Shown here: piece after piece, positions 12,016-25,125 of the stretch | How the letters are laid out: each line of letters starts with the position of its first letter | Position numbering within the stretch: position 1 is the first letter of the stretch | Translations under genes and position numbers: made by a program | NCBI GenBank assembly: GCA_029953675.1 | Contig: JAMWBK010000009.1 | Span: 496,001 to 560,000, forward strand | DNA length: 64,000 nt | Reading direction: 5' to 3' | DNA from: Rhodosorus marinus | Taxonomy: Eukaryota > Rhodophyta > Stylonematophyceae > Stylonematales > Stylonemataceae | Notes under the pieces: model-generated | What the model saw: the letters and a program-made list of their open reading frames with translations, nothing else | What the model was told of the DNA's origin: nothing | The model's database searches: none

Positions 12016-15000
12016 ATGTTTGAGAGCTTGATATCTGATGTTTTGGAGAGGGTTCTTGGTCAGTATGTGGAGGGAATAACGCGCGATAAGGTTAGCGTAG
12101 GAGTATGGCAAGGGGCGCTGAAGCTCCGGGCGCTGAAGCTAAAGCCCGAGGCTCTGTCAGTGCTAATCTTGTCGTCGCTGGGTAAGGACTCTCCTTTTGA
12201 GGTGAAGGATGGGCTGGTGGATTCTGTAACGGTGGAGGTCCCATGGAAAGCGATCAGATCTCAGCCTGTCAAGATTGAACTGGTCGGTTTGACCGCGCAT
12301 GTCGTACTGAACACGGGCGTAGACGCGAATCAAATCCATGAGAGAGCGAAGAAGGTCAAGGAAATTCGTCTTATGACGGACGACGCCTACAGAGCTGTTG
12401 CTAAGTCATCGGAAACTGTATCGAGCACTCAGCAAGCCTCAACGTAAGATGCCAAAGAGCAGCTTGTCCGAGCTGAGAACCGAAGCTTGTCTTCCCACAA
12501 CTGAATCTTGAGCGTTTTTCGTATGCGTCTTAATGTCCGAAAAGATGGTCATCTTGGCTGGGAGTAGATGACCTTACGAGCAGTGTGCTCCAGAATATTC
12601 AAGTGGAAATGAAGCACGTCAACCTGAATCTGCAGCACTCCGATTCGATCTTCTCTCTTGGGCTGCGCAGCATCAAAATCTTGTCAACAGATTCAAGCTG
12701 GGAAGAGAAGTTTCTGTCTGAGACCGGCCTGCCCTTCTCCTACAAGCTTACCAGTATTTCGGATCTGTCAATATCGTACAGAAAACAAACAGAAACTTCA
12801 TCAGAGCGGTAAGCCGAAGACAATGTTACATTACAACGCAGCCAGGCAGTTTTGTTTGCTTAGCTTCCGCGCTTCTGTGCCTTCCGATACATTCCTTTCG
12901 ACACTACCAGGCCTGACGATATTGAGGATGTACTCGAACCACTAACTTTTGACACTAAGCTGACAGTCCTACGGGGTGGAGCTGAGAGCAGGGATGTTCC
13001 AGCAGTCTTCATGCAGATAGCGTTGCCGGAGGTTGTAATCAGCCTCAGCCGTGAAGAGTACGGAGCTTTGCTCGGAATAACTTCGGACTTAGCCCTCTTC
13101 AACAAGAAGCGTAAGCCGCAGCAAGCTGCTCGAGATGCTGGACTCTTTTTCATCAAGAAGCTAATTTGTCTTCTTATCCGTATAATGCAGTGAGAGCAGG
13201 AGAGAAGTCTGCTGGAAGAGCATATTGGAGCGCTGTTCTGGAAAAGATATCCGCAGGATTCATGAAGAGACACCGAGAGCGTCATGCACTTCAACCGGAC
13301 GTGCTAAGGGAACGACTCGACAAGCTTAAGTCATATATTGAGGCCAGGAAGGAGTACGTGATTGCGGAAATGAAAGAAGCCAAGCCAAGCACACAGGTTC
13401 TGGCTACTCTGAAGAATCTTGAACTCGACCTGTCCACCGATGATGTCTTGCTTTTTCGGGATATCGCATCAACGGATTTGGAAAGGAAGAGTTCCGTGCC
13501 TGCTGGGGGTAAGCCCTGCAGCCTGCGGTATCACCATCCCAACTCCTTGTTTACGTTGATCTGCCCTTTGTGTTTCGCCCAGGTGGAAGCAAGGATGACG
13601 TCAACATTAGAGTGCACTTTAGGCTCCTCGGAGGCCACTTTGCTATCCGAGAAAGAACGGGGCCATCTCATGTCGAGCAATCTATATCAGTTATCGCTTT
13701 TCGCGATCTTTCACTGACGTTTGACAGTTTTGACAACTCACGGTTTGACTTGGCCCTATATCTGCAACACTTCGAGATGCGCGGAGGCAACAAAATGGTG
13801 AGAAACTTCACCTTGCAAAGACACGAGCGTGACCGATCCAGTTAGAAACTGGTTTTTCCGCATTGCTGAGTGTACTGTATTTCAACACAGGGCTTGCTCG
13901 TGAGGAGGAGAACTCCGCAGAAGGAAGGATCCGTTTTCTTGCTGCATGAAAGAGACAATTGGGGTTCATCGGTTTCGGAGGAATTAAGACGCATCCGAGA
14001 ACAACGAATGCTGAAACTCGAAGAAGACATTGGGGCGATTCTAATGTTGCGGTTGTCCAAAAACGAGAAGGAGCTTTCGCTAGTCCTGGAGGTATACACG
14101 CAGCCGTCTGCCAGACGGGTTTCTATAGTATCCTTCGACATCTGACAAATTTCTTTTGTTACCAACCCGTGCAAAAATGTAGCTCGCTGGGCTGGACGTA
14201 GGTGTAGATGGGATTGGAGGGGCTCTAGTCTCGAGTGTCAAGTTCTGGAAACCGCCCAGGGGAACCAAATCCGGTTTACTTTTAGAACAACTAGGAGAAA
14301 CTACTCTAGCTAGTTTGGAGTATTTTCGCGTGCAAGTCAACGAGTCCCTGTTTGTGAAGCGAACAACGCTAATGTTTGACGTTCACGTACAGGCGCCCAA
14401 GTTCATTTTGATGAGCAGTGCAGGTGAGATTCAATTTGTTGTTAATTCTGGCCTTCATTTTCTATCAACACCTCAGACAACATGGCCGGTCTTATGAAAT
14501 TGCTAGATGAAGAGCCTACCGCGAGCAGCTCGAGCCTAGAGATAGACCTGGGCATGCTCGAGGTGAAAAGCACTTGTTTCGGGAGTAATCGAAGCAGACA
14601 CGAGCTGAGCATGACTCGAATGTCAGTCTCTGTCGCCGGGCAAGAAACGGAGTCGGAAGCTATTTTGCCTCCGACAAGCTTCATTGTGTACATAACGTTA
14701 CCGGCCTCAGGAGAAGAAGTGGTGAGGTCGATTCCAGACTGTTAACTTCATCAGTTCTGAAGAGAGACTAATGAGTGAGTTTCTCTGATTATCTTGCAGA
14801 TATTGTTGGAAGGCAAGATTCCCCTTATGCACTTATCCATGTCCCGGCCGGCGTACAAATCAATGCTGCGCCTTTCAAGATCCTGGAGTCCGGAAAATGC
14901 GTCATTGGATGCCTTTTCAGCATCGAGTTTCTCGACAACTTCTTCCACAAAGCCCTCGGAATTGCCGCCAGACGAGACAAAGGAAGCACAAGCTGTTGAG

Positions 15001-18000
15001 AAGGTTAGCTTAAAGGCCAGTTTTCTTCTCGAGGCAGCGAAAGTGGAACTCTTGGAAACGTAAGAAGTACGAGTCACTGTCCCTTTGACCTGGAACCAGT
15101 CAAATCTCAACTCTACGTCCTCGTTTTGATCTCTCAGAAACGGGCAGCCAGCAATACTCTTGGTGTCAGACGGGCTGTCTATCCACCTAAGGAAGGGCCC
15201 CTCAGAACTCTCGGGCGATTTCGTCATGAAAAGGATATCATGCACAGGTGGTCAGGATATGATTTTTTCTGGTGGAGCGTTGTCGTCCGATGATACTGGG
15301 ACGGACGAAGGAGACGAGGAATACTTCTTCCGAGTATGTTGGAAAGTCCAAACAGTTTGTTAGATGTGACACCGTCTAAGCGGCCAATTGGTTCACTTCC
15401 GAGCAGGCTGAGACGTCGTTCGACCCTGTCATGAAACACTACCGAGTTTTGCTTCGCGCAGAATCTTTAAGAATTCTGTTGATTCCAAGAGTGATTTCCG
15501 GAGTTGTGGAATTCTTAAAACCAGACGATCTTTCTGGAACGGACGTCGCCGACAACAGGCTCTCATTACCAGCGGAAGCGATGAGGAAAATCCCGTCGGT
15601 ACGTGCATACCGAGTAGAAGCCGTGGCTTGATACAAACCACTGGTATGTTCTTGAATCCTGACTATCTCGAATTATGAATTGCGGTTGCTCCCCGTCGTA
15701 GGCGATCAGCGGCGCACAGCCAGTTTTCCAAGAATTTTCGTCCTCGATTTCGGTGGACTATAACTTCAGAAACTTCGAGATAGTTGGAGCGCTCTTCGAT
15801 GATACGCCGTTTGCAGAGGTTCGTTCCACAGAGTTCATGGCGAGATCTACACTGTCAAAGGAGAAGGAGGCTGATTTCCGGGCCTCGGTATGGAAAACAT
15901 CGCACAGAGCACAACAACATAGGTTCTTCTACTGAGGACTATTGCTACCCTTTCCCATTGGATGAGATCAGGTACAAACTTTTCACCTACGGGATCTTCT
16001 GGCGAACCAAGAATCATTACGAGAAATCGTTTCTTACGCTCATAGAGACAGCGAGGAGGGTTCCGATCTACTGAGTGTTACCTATGATAAGCAAGCAAAG
16101 AAGACGCTAGCTCGGTTCTTCATGCCCAGGCCGCGTCTCGTGCTCTTGGGTTCATTCTGGAAACAACTCAAGAGTTTCCCAAGCTCTCTGGTCTCAACGC
16201 CAGAGGCGACCACCGAACAGGAGAACGAGGTAGAAACAGAGGATGATGTAGATGTCGAATTGCAGCCTGTCCCATTCGAGTTCGAGGTAGCTTGTTCCGA
16301 CCTAGCCCTGATCTGCAGTCCGTTTTCTGAGATATGGTGATCTTTTAGGTTGTCTTCGAAGAGGTATACGCCGTCCTTCCGAGGACGTCTCGCTGTGCTA
16401 CTGAGGGCCTCAGACTCTTGTACGAGAAGATTAGCATTACTAACGCAAAGGACGTAGATGACTCGCGCACCGTGGAGGTTGTTAAGATGAGCGTGCGAGG
16501 CGTACATGGCGATGTCTTCTTTTTGGAAAGGCCTGGGCAGGAACCGAGTCATGCTAAGTTTCTGCGTATGGAGAACGAGAATATCACCACCGTTGCATCA
16601 ACCTGGATTGAATCCGATGAGATCGAAGGGTGCGCCAAACTGCGAACTTCATTACTGAGCAAATGAGAGATCTTATCCAGAGCAATCCCGGTTCACCTGC
16701 GCAGGAAGGAGTACGGGTACCAGGTTGTGTCTGACATTTCAGAGTCTGTCAAAGTGTCCTTCAGCGAGGCGCAGTACACTGTTTTCGTCTTATCGGTCCT
16801 CGACAACGCTGCCGAAGTCTACCACCGTTCTGCAGACGTCGATACAACCTCGAAAATGCGAGCAGGTTCTTCAACACCAATGTCCGTGCTGCTGAGAGTG
16901 AGCAATCTAGAGGTTGGTTCGAAATTAGTGTAGCGTCTACCATTGTATTCCAGCGGAATGAACCGTGGGAAAGGAATTGTCCAGAGTCCCTGAACGCTTT
17001 GCTTTTCCTTACGTTTCGCAGTTGGCACTTTTCAAGGGCGTGTCCCCATCTCAGAAGAATTCTCTGATGAGCTTCATTGCAACCAACTTCAACCTTCGAT
17101 CATTCACTAGCAGCAGTGGGAAATACAACACATACGTGACCGCTCTGAACTGTAGAATCCAGGACTTGAGAAAGGATCACTTCGCCGCTGAAAAGTTCAT
17201 TGTAGATAGACGACCGCGTCTGGGTGGCCATCTCGGAGGTACGGTCTTGGCAACGAAAGGCTTCTGGTGACGGTTTTTAATGCCAAAGTTTTGTTTCTTT
17301 GGTCAACTTTTTCAGGAGCTGACAGTGAGGAGCAGATGCTTGACTTGTACTATAGCAACATGCAGAAGGGAACACCAACGTTCAGGGCCACGCTCGCATG
17401 CTCTCGGATGCTCTTAGTTCCTCCGTTGATGAAGGAACTGGGCAAACTTACAGCTGTTGGAGACGTGTACTTGGAAACATCGGAGGACCCACGTGTGTAC
17501 GACTTCGAGGGTATTGGCCTAGACATAAAGTTTCGCGGAGCCTCGTTAGGCGTATGCTCGTGCCGGAATGCGACAGACAGAGACGCTCTTCTTGTATCCG
17601 GAGACTTTGACTTCGAAGCAATCCTAAATGCAGATAAGGGAATTGACGATGCGTCGATAAAGCTCCAGGTGGACTCGATCGAGGCATCGTACAACGTCCT
17701 TTCAAGTGACACAAGCGTTCGACTCGTTTCCCCCTTTTCAACCCAGCTTACTCTGCGGAGCTCACATCTTAAAGCTACAGTCTCTGGGCTAAGATGCTGC
17801 TTGGACGTCAGAGATATGCCCGTTGTGGCGGGCTGTTTGAACAGACTTTCGGTAAGATCCGTAAGATCCTGCCCGTGATGAAAAACCGCTTTCTTTTTCT
17901 CAGGGACACATCCGGATTCACGTTTTCTAGGAATTTTCTTCAGATTCTGAGGAAACAGAAACCGGCAATCAATCAAGCAAAGTGGACCCTAGAGCTTTGG

Positions 18001-21000
18001 TCACAGCCTCAGAGTTCAGCTTTGCTGACTCGAGACTTCTTGTAACTGAAATGATGTCGCATGGTGCATGCATACCCTGTGTCGAGATCAGAAACGAGAA
18101 TTGCGTAGTTGTCAATTCAAAGGCTCAGCAGAGTTCAAAGCTGAGTGCGGACGTACGAGCGCGAATTTACGAAAGGGACTCTAGCCGATGGGTTCCTGTT
18201 CTCGAGCCTTGGGTACTCGAATGCGAATTCCGCTCCTTTCAATCGGAAAAAAGGGTGTACCTATCTTCTCCAATGCTCATGAATCTGAACATTTCTCCCG
18301 GCGTTATTGGCACTGCGACGGCAGTTAAACGCGCGTACCAAAGGTACGCCGGCTGCATTAGTCGAGTGAGTAGACAAACTTCTGATGCCGCCTCGTTCTG
18401 ATTGTTTTTCGGTGCTATGTATCCTTTGCTTTTGAGCAGCGCAAATGAGATTATCATGTCGAGCCCAATGATCGGTGACGATCTGAATGCATGGTTGAGA
18501 CGTCCGAGTATCGCGGCTTTCGTCTTGAGAAACAAGAGTGGCATGCCCTTGGAGGCATCCTTGGTTCTTTTTGGTAGTACTAAGAAAAGGTTGTGGAGTG
18601 CTCCTCTGGACGGTGTGTGTGAGGTCGAAGTTCACTTGCCGTTTGACGATGACCTGTCAGAGGAAGTAGCATCGTCAGAGGGTTCTCACGGGAGGATGAG
18701 ATGGGAATTCTCTTCGCCGAACTATTCAACTGTTAACGTGCCGCTTCAGGAAGGTGCGAAACACCCCTTTGCACTTTATCCAATAGATCGGAGTGCACGG
18801 GAGCAAATGGGGGATGTTGCAGACCAGGTTCGTGAAACGCAACGCTTTGCTCCCGCTCTCAATTTGGACAGCATGATATAGCTTAATAGGCTGACCCTGT
18901 CTGTGACTCTGCAGGCGTTACTTCTGTGGGAAGTATCATCTAAGAATGGAGTTCCTGTTGCCACGCTGAAGTCAGATCTTACTTTTACGAACAATTTTGC
19001 AATACCAATGGATGTAAGGCTTTCTACATCCGAACTCTGGAAGAGCTCATAAAGCCCAGCCATCGGGCTTCTTCTGCAAGGTATCTCGTGCTCACTGAGC
19101 AACTGCTTTCGTCGTCGCAGGTGAAAGTGGGCGACGAGGATCAGGGGGAGGTACTCTTCATCGAACCAGAGCACTCCATCTCGATCCCTTGTCTTCGAAC
19201 GAACCAGCCCGTTTATGTGCGCCCATCCCGAACGGAACTCGTCCGCATGAGGGAGTATGATTGGTCCGTCGCAATTAGCAAGGCGCACTTCACAAGAAGC
19301 GAGGGGCAGCGACTGCTTAAGGAATTCTCGTTGTTGCTCACGGAGGCCGCGTACCACGGTGACAGAATGTATGTCCAAGTGAAGGCAGAGATTCCTGCTA
19401 CAGACTGCGTGAATATCACTCTGCGACCCACCCTCGTTCTCGAAAGTCGGCTTCCCAGAAGTTTCCTGTATGCTTTCATCCACGAGAAGGATGGCATGCT
19501 TACCAGTGGCACTATTGCGCCAACTGAGTCCGTGAACCTCTACGGCCTGAGAAGCGATCTCCGCAGTGTGCGACTTTCAGTTACGTACGACAACAGTGCC
19601 TCTGGGTTCCAGGACGCGACGTACTCTCTCAGCATAGGCTCAGGTGAGTGAATGAAAACAATCACTCAGTGATTCGCTTCTTCTCACTGAACTTTTGCTA
19701 CTTCCCAACATGTCGCCGCGCGGACGTCGCTTGCGCGCCCCATCAAGGTACTGACCCCAACGCGTTGCTGTCGACGTCATTGGAGCATTTTGACGGTGTC
19801 AAGCTTGTTGTCTACGCAAGGCTCTACATCGAAAATCGAAGCGACATGAACTTTTTCTTGCAGGAGGGGTTCACGTTTAGCCCGCTTCCTGCCCATTCTT
19901 TCGATGAGCGAGAACCGACGGTTATTATCGTGAACGCGAAGCGACCGACACTTGCTGTGGGACGACCTGTTCCCGAAAACTTTTGGACTCTACCGATGAA
20001 CGCGGAGGATATGACAAAGCCGTGCGAGATACCAGCTTCTCCACTCTCTCTGCTGGTTCACTCTCGTCCTTCCCAACTATATGACAAATCTGTCGAGCTG
20101 GTAATAATGAACTCGATGTGGATGGACAATCGTAGTGGATTCCGTCTGGAATACTCAGGCTCATTACCGGATACAAGCGGCATAGTGGAAACCGGTCGAG
20201 TGGTCCCCCTGCGGCTAGGCAAGAGTCGAAAAAACGTAAGGCCAAGCCCGCAAGTCAGTGCACCCTAGCCGTCGATTGCCGCTCTGGAGCGTAATCCATG
20301 TTAACGATTCCGGGTGTATTTGCCCCTGCACAGGTTCGCGTGAGACTTCGACCATGCGACGGATCGTGGGGTTGGAGCTACCCGGTACCGTTTAATCCTA
20401 TCGGCGAGCTGCCTATGCTCTTTCGGCAGATGGAGTTTCCGGACGTCTACATTGCAAGGCTTCAGATCTCCAAGACAACCTGGGGTGCGCGAGTATTGAT
20501 TGTCAAGCCCGAGGACCTGGAGCATCCTCCGTTTGTTGTGCATAACGCATGCGAATCAAAATATATTGTATCTTTTAGACAGGTATGGGTTCTACGCTCA
20601 GGGCAAGGCGCCTGCGCGCCCAAAACCAGTACTCGATTAACTGATTCGCTGAATCGAGACGTTTATTTGTTGCACGATGACAATAGAGAGGAACGCATGT
20701 GAGTACTGACTGTAGACTCCGCTCTGGGGAGTTCATCCGATACGCCTGGGATATCCCCGACAACAAGGAGTATAGGACGCTGTTGCTGAACGTTGCTGAC
20801 TTTTCGGACACCGACGGGGCATCAATCGAACTGAACATACAGAAACCCCAGACGCGTGTTCTCACTTCCAGGAACGATCAACAGTTTATCGTATCGGTAT
20901 TTTCCAAAGACGCTACCATGCTGGTACAAGTCTCCCAAGCGCAAGGTAAACCGTTCCATCAGACTGCTTCTTTCGTAGCTACCTTCATCTAATGCGGTAG

Positions 21001-24000
21001 GCTGTCTCTTTCAGCTTCTGAGACCGAGTATCGGAGGGATCTTCATCTGAACTCTCGTGAAAGCAGTGCGATTCCCGTTGTGGATTGGGACGAAACGTTT
21101 TCCAGGCGCTCGTCGATCGGAGCTGACCCCGGAGATAACCTCGGACCTATTTCTGTACCACGCATTACTCGCCCGGAGACTTTGGATGACGCACCGATCA
21201 GCAAGCTCGAAAATACGCTATGCGATCTACTCAAGAGGACCGACATTGACTCACCGAGCAACAGTCCCATTTTACCTGCGTCCATGCCTACTGTTGTGAG
21301 CGATGGACTGGGAGGCCATGAACTTGCTCGCACTAGCTCGTCTGAGGAGTCGCCAAATCTCTCAGTCAGAGTATCCATATTCTCTGTTGGCATTTCGATT
21401 ATCAGCGGAGAGCCCCAGGAACTGTTGTACATTACGCTTGTGAAAGCGCAGGCGCACTACGCGCTGCTTCAGAGGAGGGAAATAATGGCTCTCAGTGTCG
21501 CAAACGCGCAGATCGATACTCAGCTAAGCAGCAAAAAGTGGCCGGTTCTTCTGCATTTCCCACCAAACGTTGCCCAGTCGTCGACTCCGGTTGTACAGCT
21601 CTCCAGTATCAGGTAGAATCTTACCCCTCGTAAGTGACCACGTTGATTCTATTGACTTATCTGACCGATTGTCTCTCGTTGACGTGTGTGAAATAGGAAT
21701 TTTGCTTCACAGACAGACATATTGAGGTTCCGCGGACTGTTTCTGTCAATTCAGAAGTTTAAGCTCTTTGCTGATGAACACATCGCGTTAAAACTGGTCA
21801 GGGTGTTAGAGGAGTACAGCTCCCAAATCTCAGATGTTCGCTCAAGAGCGAGTTTAGAGTGGGAGCTCATCCACTCTGCGAACGTGACGAGGGTTCAGAT
21901 TGACAAGTTACTGATAAATCCGCTGGACGTGACGCTTTCTTTCTCGACGTCCAGAGCCGTTCCAGTGAGTTAACGTTGAAAAACTTGAGAGCTCGCTCTT
22001 CCAGTGCTGAGCTCGCCTCGTTCTGCTCGCATCACGATGGTGTCTTCAGGTCAAAACATCTCTTCGATACAGGCTCTTGCTGCGGCCGATTGTCTCTGTC
22101 TTCGGAAACGTTGAGAACAACAAGCTCAAGTTTGAATCCATTGACCTGGAGGGAGTTTTTGACACAACATCACATCTCAATACGTTGCTAGTGAAATACT
22201 ATGCGAACTCCTTCGCAAAGCAAAGACTGCGATTCGCTTCGTCCTCTAAGCTCCTTGGTGATCCGGCTGGTCTCTTCGAAACCGTCTCAGCGGAGACTAA
22301 CCACGTGTTCTTCTCGCCTGCGGAAGGGTCTAAGAGTGAAGACTTTTTAGTGAAGGTTGGTGAAGTCTCTGGCGGATTCGCTGCCGGATTTCTGGGCTCG
22401 GTGAAGGGCTTCACTTCTGCGGTATCGGAGGGAGTGAGCGAGCTCACTGACGACGAGTTTTATCGACAGAGAGAGTTAATTCTAAGAGGAAACAATGAAA
22501 TCGTACTTCCCAGCACCGGCTTCTACAGGGGAGCCATGAACCTAGGACACGGTATTCAGAGCGGACTAACAGATCTTGTGGCGGAACCGTGGCAAGGTGC
22601 TATGGAAGGTGGCGTGGGAGGGTACGATTCATTTTGTTTATCTTCGGTCGTCTCCTGGACGGCGTGTAAATGGGCATGCATTGGTTCTCACTATCGTGAA
22701 ATTTTGGTTTCTCACTGTGGCCAGGTTTGCCGAGGGACTAAGCCGCGGGGTCACCAGTGCGATCACGAAACCTCTAGTAGGCGGAATGGACATGATTGCA
22801 CTACCAGTGGCGGGCTATATGAATCTCATCACAGTCCCAGGTCACATAGGCCCCGATCCCAAAGTAATTGCTCCCGTCCGGCCTAGGCGCCTGTTCGCTA
22901 GCAATGGAAACTTGCAGCCGTACAATTGGAGAAAATCCATAGGGCAGGCATTGTTCGAATACGTTAGCTCAGACGCTACGCTGAAGTCCAATGGGTACCT
23001 GGTTGGATGGACGGAACTTTCCGATGACGTAGCTCGCGCAGATACTAACTACCTTGCGAATCTGTGGGGCGTGTTCTCGGGGTAAGCTATGCCCTTTGTC
23101 CCATCCATTTCCGCAGAGGCGTGCTGGGCGTGCGTTCTCACCATAAGTGCTGTTCCGCTTTCCCGTGACCAAGCTTTCTCTACAAAGGGACAAATCCACT
23201 GCAGTCGACTGGAATGAAAGGACTGTGGTACAAAAAGCGACTGGCAATTGTATTGAGCGATGCGTTACTCTTCTTGACGTTCACTGGAGATCGACTGTGG
23301 ACATCGCCCCTCACGGATATTGAAAGCGTTCAGACCTCAGACTACGACCAGAGGAAAGTGTTGATTCGTGTTCCATCCAACCCCAGCCTGTCCGCGGAGG
23401 TCAACTGTGTCTCCAATGAAGCGAGGGAAAATCTGCTACTCTATTTATCAATGGCAGACCGACGGTTTGCGGCTGGAGGAATTAACCCATCACCAGGTGC
23501 ACTAGGTAGGACGGCGCAGCACACTGACGTTCTTGAAACATTTCGAATACGACGTGTTATCTAACTCCATTTTATGATTTTGCAGAAGCTGACGAGGATT
23601 CGGTGGGCTCTTGGGAGGACATGGCTGTTTCTCCAACGTATCCTGACTTATCAATGCAGATTGTCATTGTCAATGAAACCTCGAAAACCTTCAGCCTTGC
23701 AAAGGACATGCTGAGCGAGGGAGAATGGACTGTGGAACCGCCAACTACTGTTAAGTCATGGGATGCGTGTACGTTCGAGGCCAGAAATGTTTCCAAGGAT
23801 ATACGCGGAATGCTTGAATTTGGGAGTGATGGGTAAGCACGACCGCATGAACTTTTTCGGATGGCTTTTCTTTCCTAGTTAATTGAGGTAATCCAATTTC
23901 TCGCTCGTCATTGCGCGGAGTAGCGACAAGGGATCCCTAGTTCTGAGATTTTCGAATAAGTTCCCGCATCCTTGCGAATCTTCACTGGAGGCACCCAGTG

Positions 24001-24218
24001 ACATTGTTCACTCATTCGATCAGGTGGATAGTGAACAGTCACTTATGACGATTATGCTAACAGAACGAAGTTGCGAAGACCGTAGTGCGGAGGTTGTTGA
24101 ACAGCTCCAGTCGATGGGATTTGATCAAGACGTAGCCCAAGACGCCCTCGCGAGGGCTAACGGAGACATTGGTGCTGCCGTGGAGATCCTCACTGCGTTG
24201 AACGTGGCTGAGACCTAG
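12016..24218 (+). CDS. VPS13: VPS13-family bridge-like lipid transfer protein with C-terminal UBA domain
   Basis: A hand-built model of 31 exons, every junction GT-AG and frame-consistent, gives 3204 aa (yeast Vps13 3144). Exons: 12016-12443, 12545-12808, 12911-13110, 13191-13508, 13583-13797, 13891-14091, 14183-14423, 14477-14721, 14800-15059, 15138-15333, 15407-15598, 15702-15887, 15972-16286, 16349-16629, 16681-16912, 17022-17238, 17316-17851, 17931-18343, 18440-18827, 18915-19013, 19121-19643, 19748-20235, 20334-20582, 20687-20945, 21015-21612, 21697-21964, 22050-22621, 22725-23081, 23174-23505, 23586-23832, 23924-24218. VPS13 forms a hydrophobic groove that moves phospholipids between membranes at contact sites. 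Visible parts are the N-terminal chorein motif, a long repeating-beta-groove body, a VAB/SHR-BD region (exons 19-25), the ATG2_C-like segment (exons 26-28) and a PH-like domain (exon 29). A beta-rich segment (exons 30-31) and a UBA domain (QLQSMGF...ALARANGDIGAAVEIL) end the protein. Least certain are junctions 1/2, 23/24 and 28/29. Confidence 0.92.
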
Positions 24219-25125
24219 GACGAATCAAGATCCGCTTCATTCGTTCGAGGCTTCCAGGACAGCAGGAGCGAACTGGAAAATTTCTCATTAAGCTCCGAAT
24301 TGCTTGTCTGACAATATACAGAAAAGACAAAGCGGGTAGGGTGGAAGAGCTTCTTGGCTAAGAAAACGACCTCGGCAGCAGCAACATCCAGTCAAGAAAA
24401 TAGGTCTGTTTCCCCTGCGAGGGGCTGATCTGTTCGATGAAAGTGCATCCTCTTTTCGTTTTGAGGAAGCGCATTTGTGCTCTTTTAGTCTTGAAGCGTG
24501 CTGGGTCGGATAAGTCCAGCAAGCGCAGTTCATACCCTGATCTCTCGTACGCTACGACTAATTAGAAGTCTGTACAAGCTCAACTCTGAATTTATAAATA
24601 AACAAACGACTGCGATAGTGCTCAACCATGCCGCCTGCATGACCTGCTAAGGCTTGAAGGGCCGCTGGGAAACTCTCGAAGCTCTCCCAGAGGCACCAGA
24701 GACTGCCTCGCACAGGATTGACTCTAGCGTAGGACTCCGTAGATTGGCTACCGAAGCAGCTGCAAGCCCGACGTAGAACCGTACTCTACGGATTTGCAGT
24801 CGGGCAACGAGGACGAGTGAACAGTACCACCCCAGTACGAGTGGACCTGTGCTGCGAACAGTTCTTGGCTTTAAAGCAATCACACATGGTACATGAAAAA
24901 AGCTCCTGATGCACAGGAGAATCGTGATCTGCTCGTCAGACACGCAAATTCCCATAAACGACTTCGAGCTTCCCACGGAATGATTTCATATGCTCACTAG
25001 GTCGATGCATAGGATTCGGCGCACTATTGTTTGGAGGGGCGAGATCAGTAGGAGGAGTTGAAGGGTGCTAAGGCGAGAACTGTATCTACTAGGCGAGTCA
25101 TGCGCTTCGATTCAATGATATCAGA
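24219..25125. other. Intergenic region with a cluster of short perfect stems
   Basis: No convincing gene. Between 24665 and 24805 several short perfect inverted pairs follow each other: CTGGGA/TCCCAG, GAGGCA/TGCCTC, and GCCCGAC/GTCGGGC enclosing GTAGA/TCTAC. This may be a structured transcript, but it fits no RNA family I know. A 109-codon minus ORF overlaps it without recognisable similarity. Confidence 0.35.
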
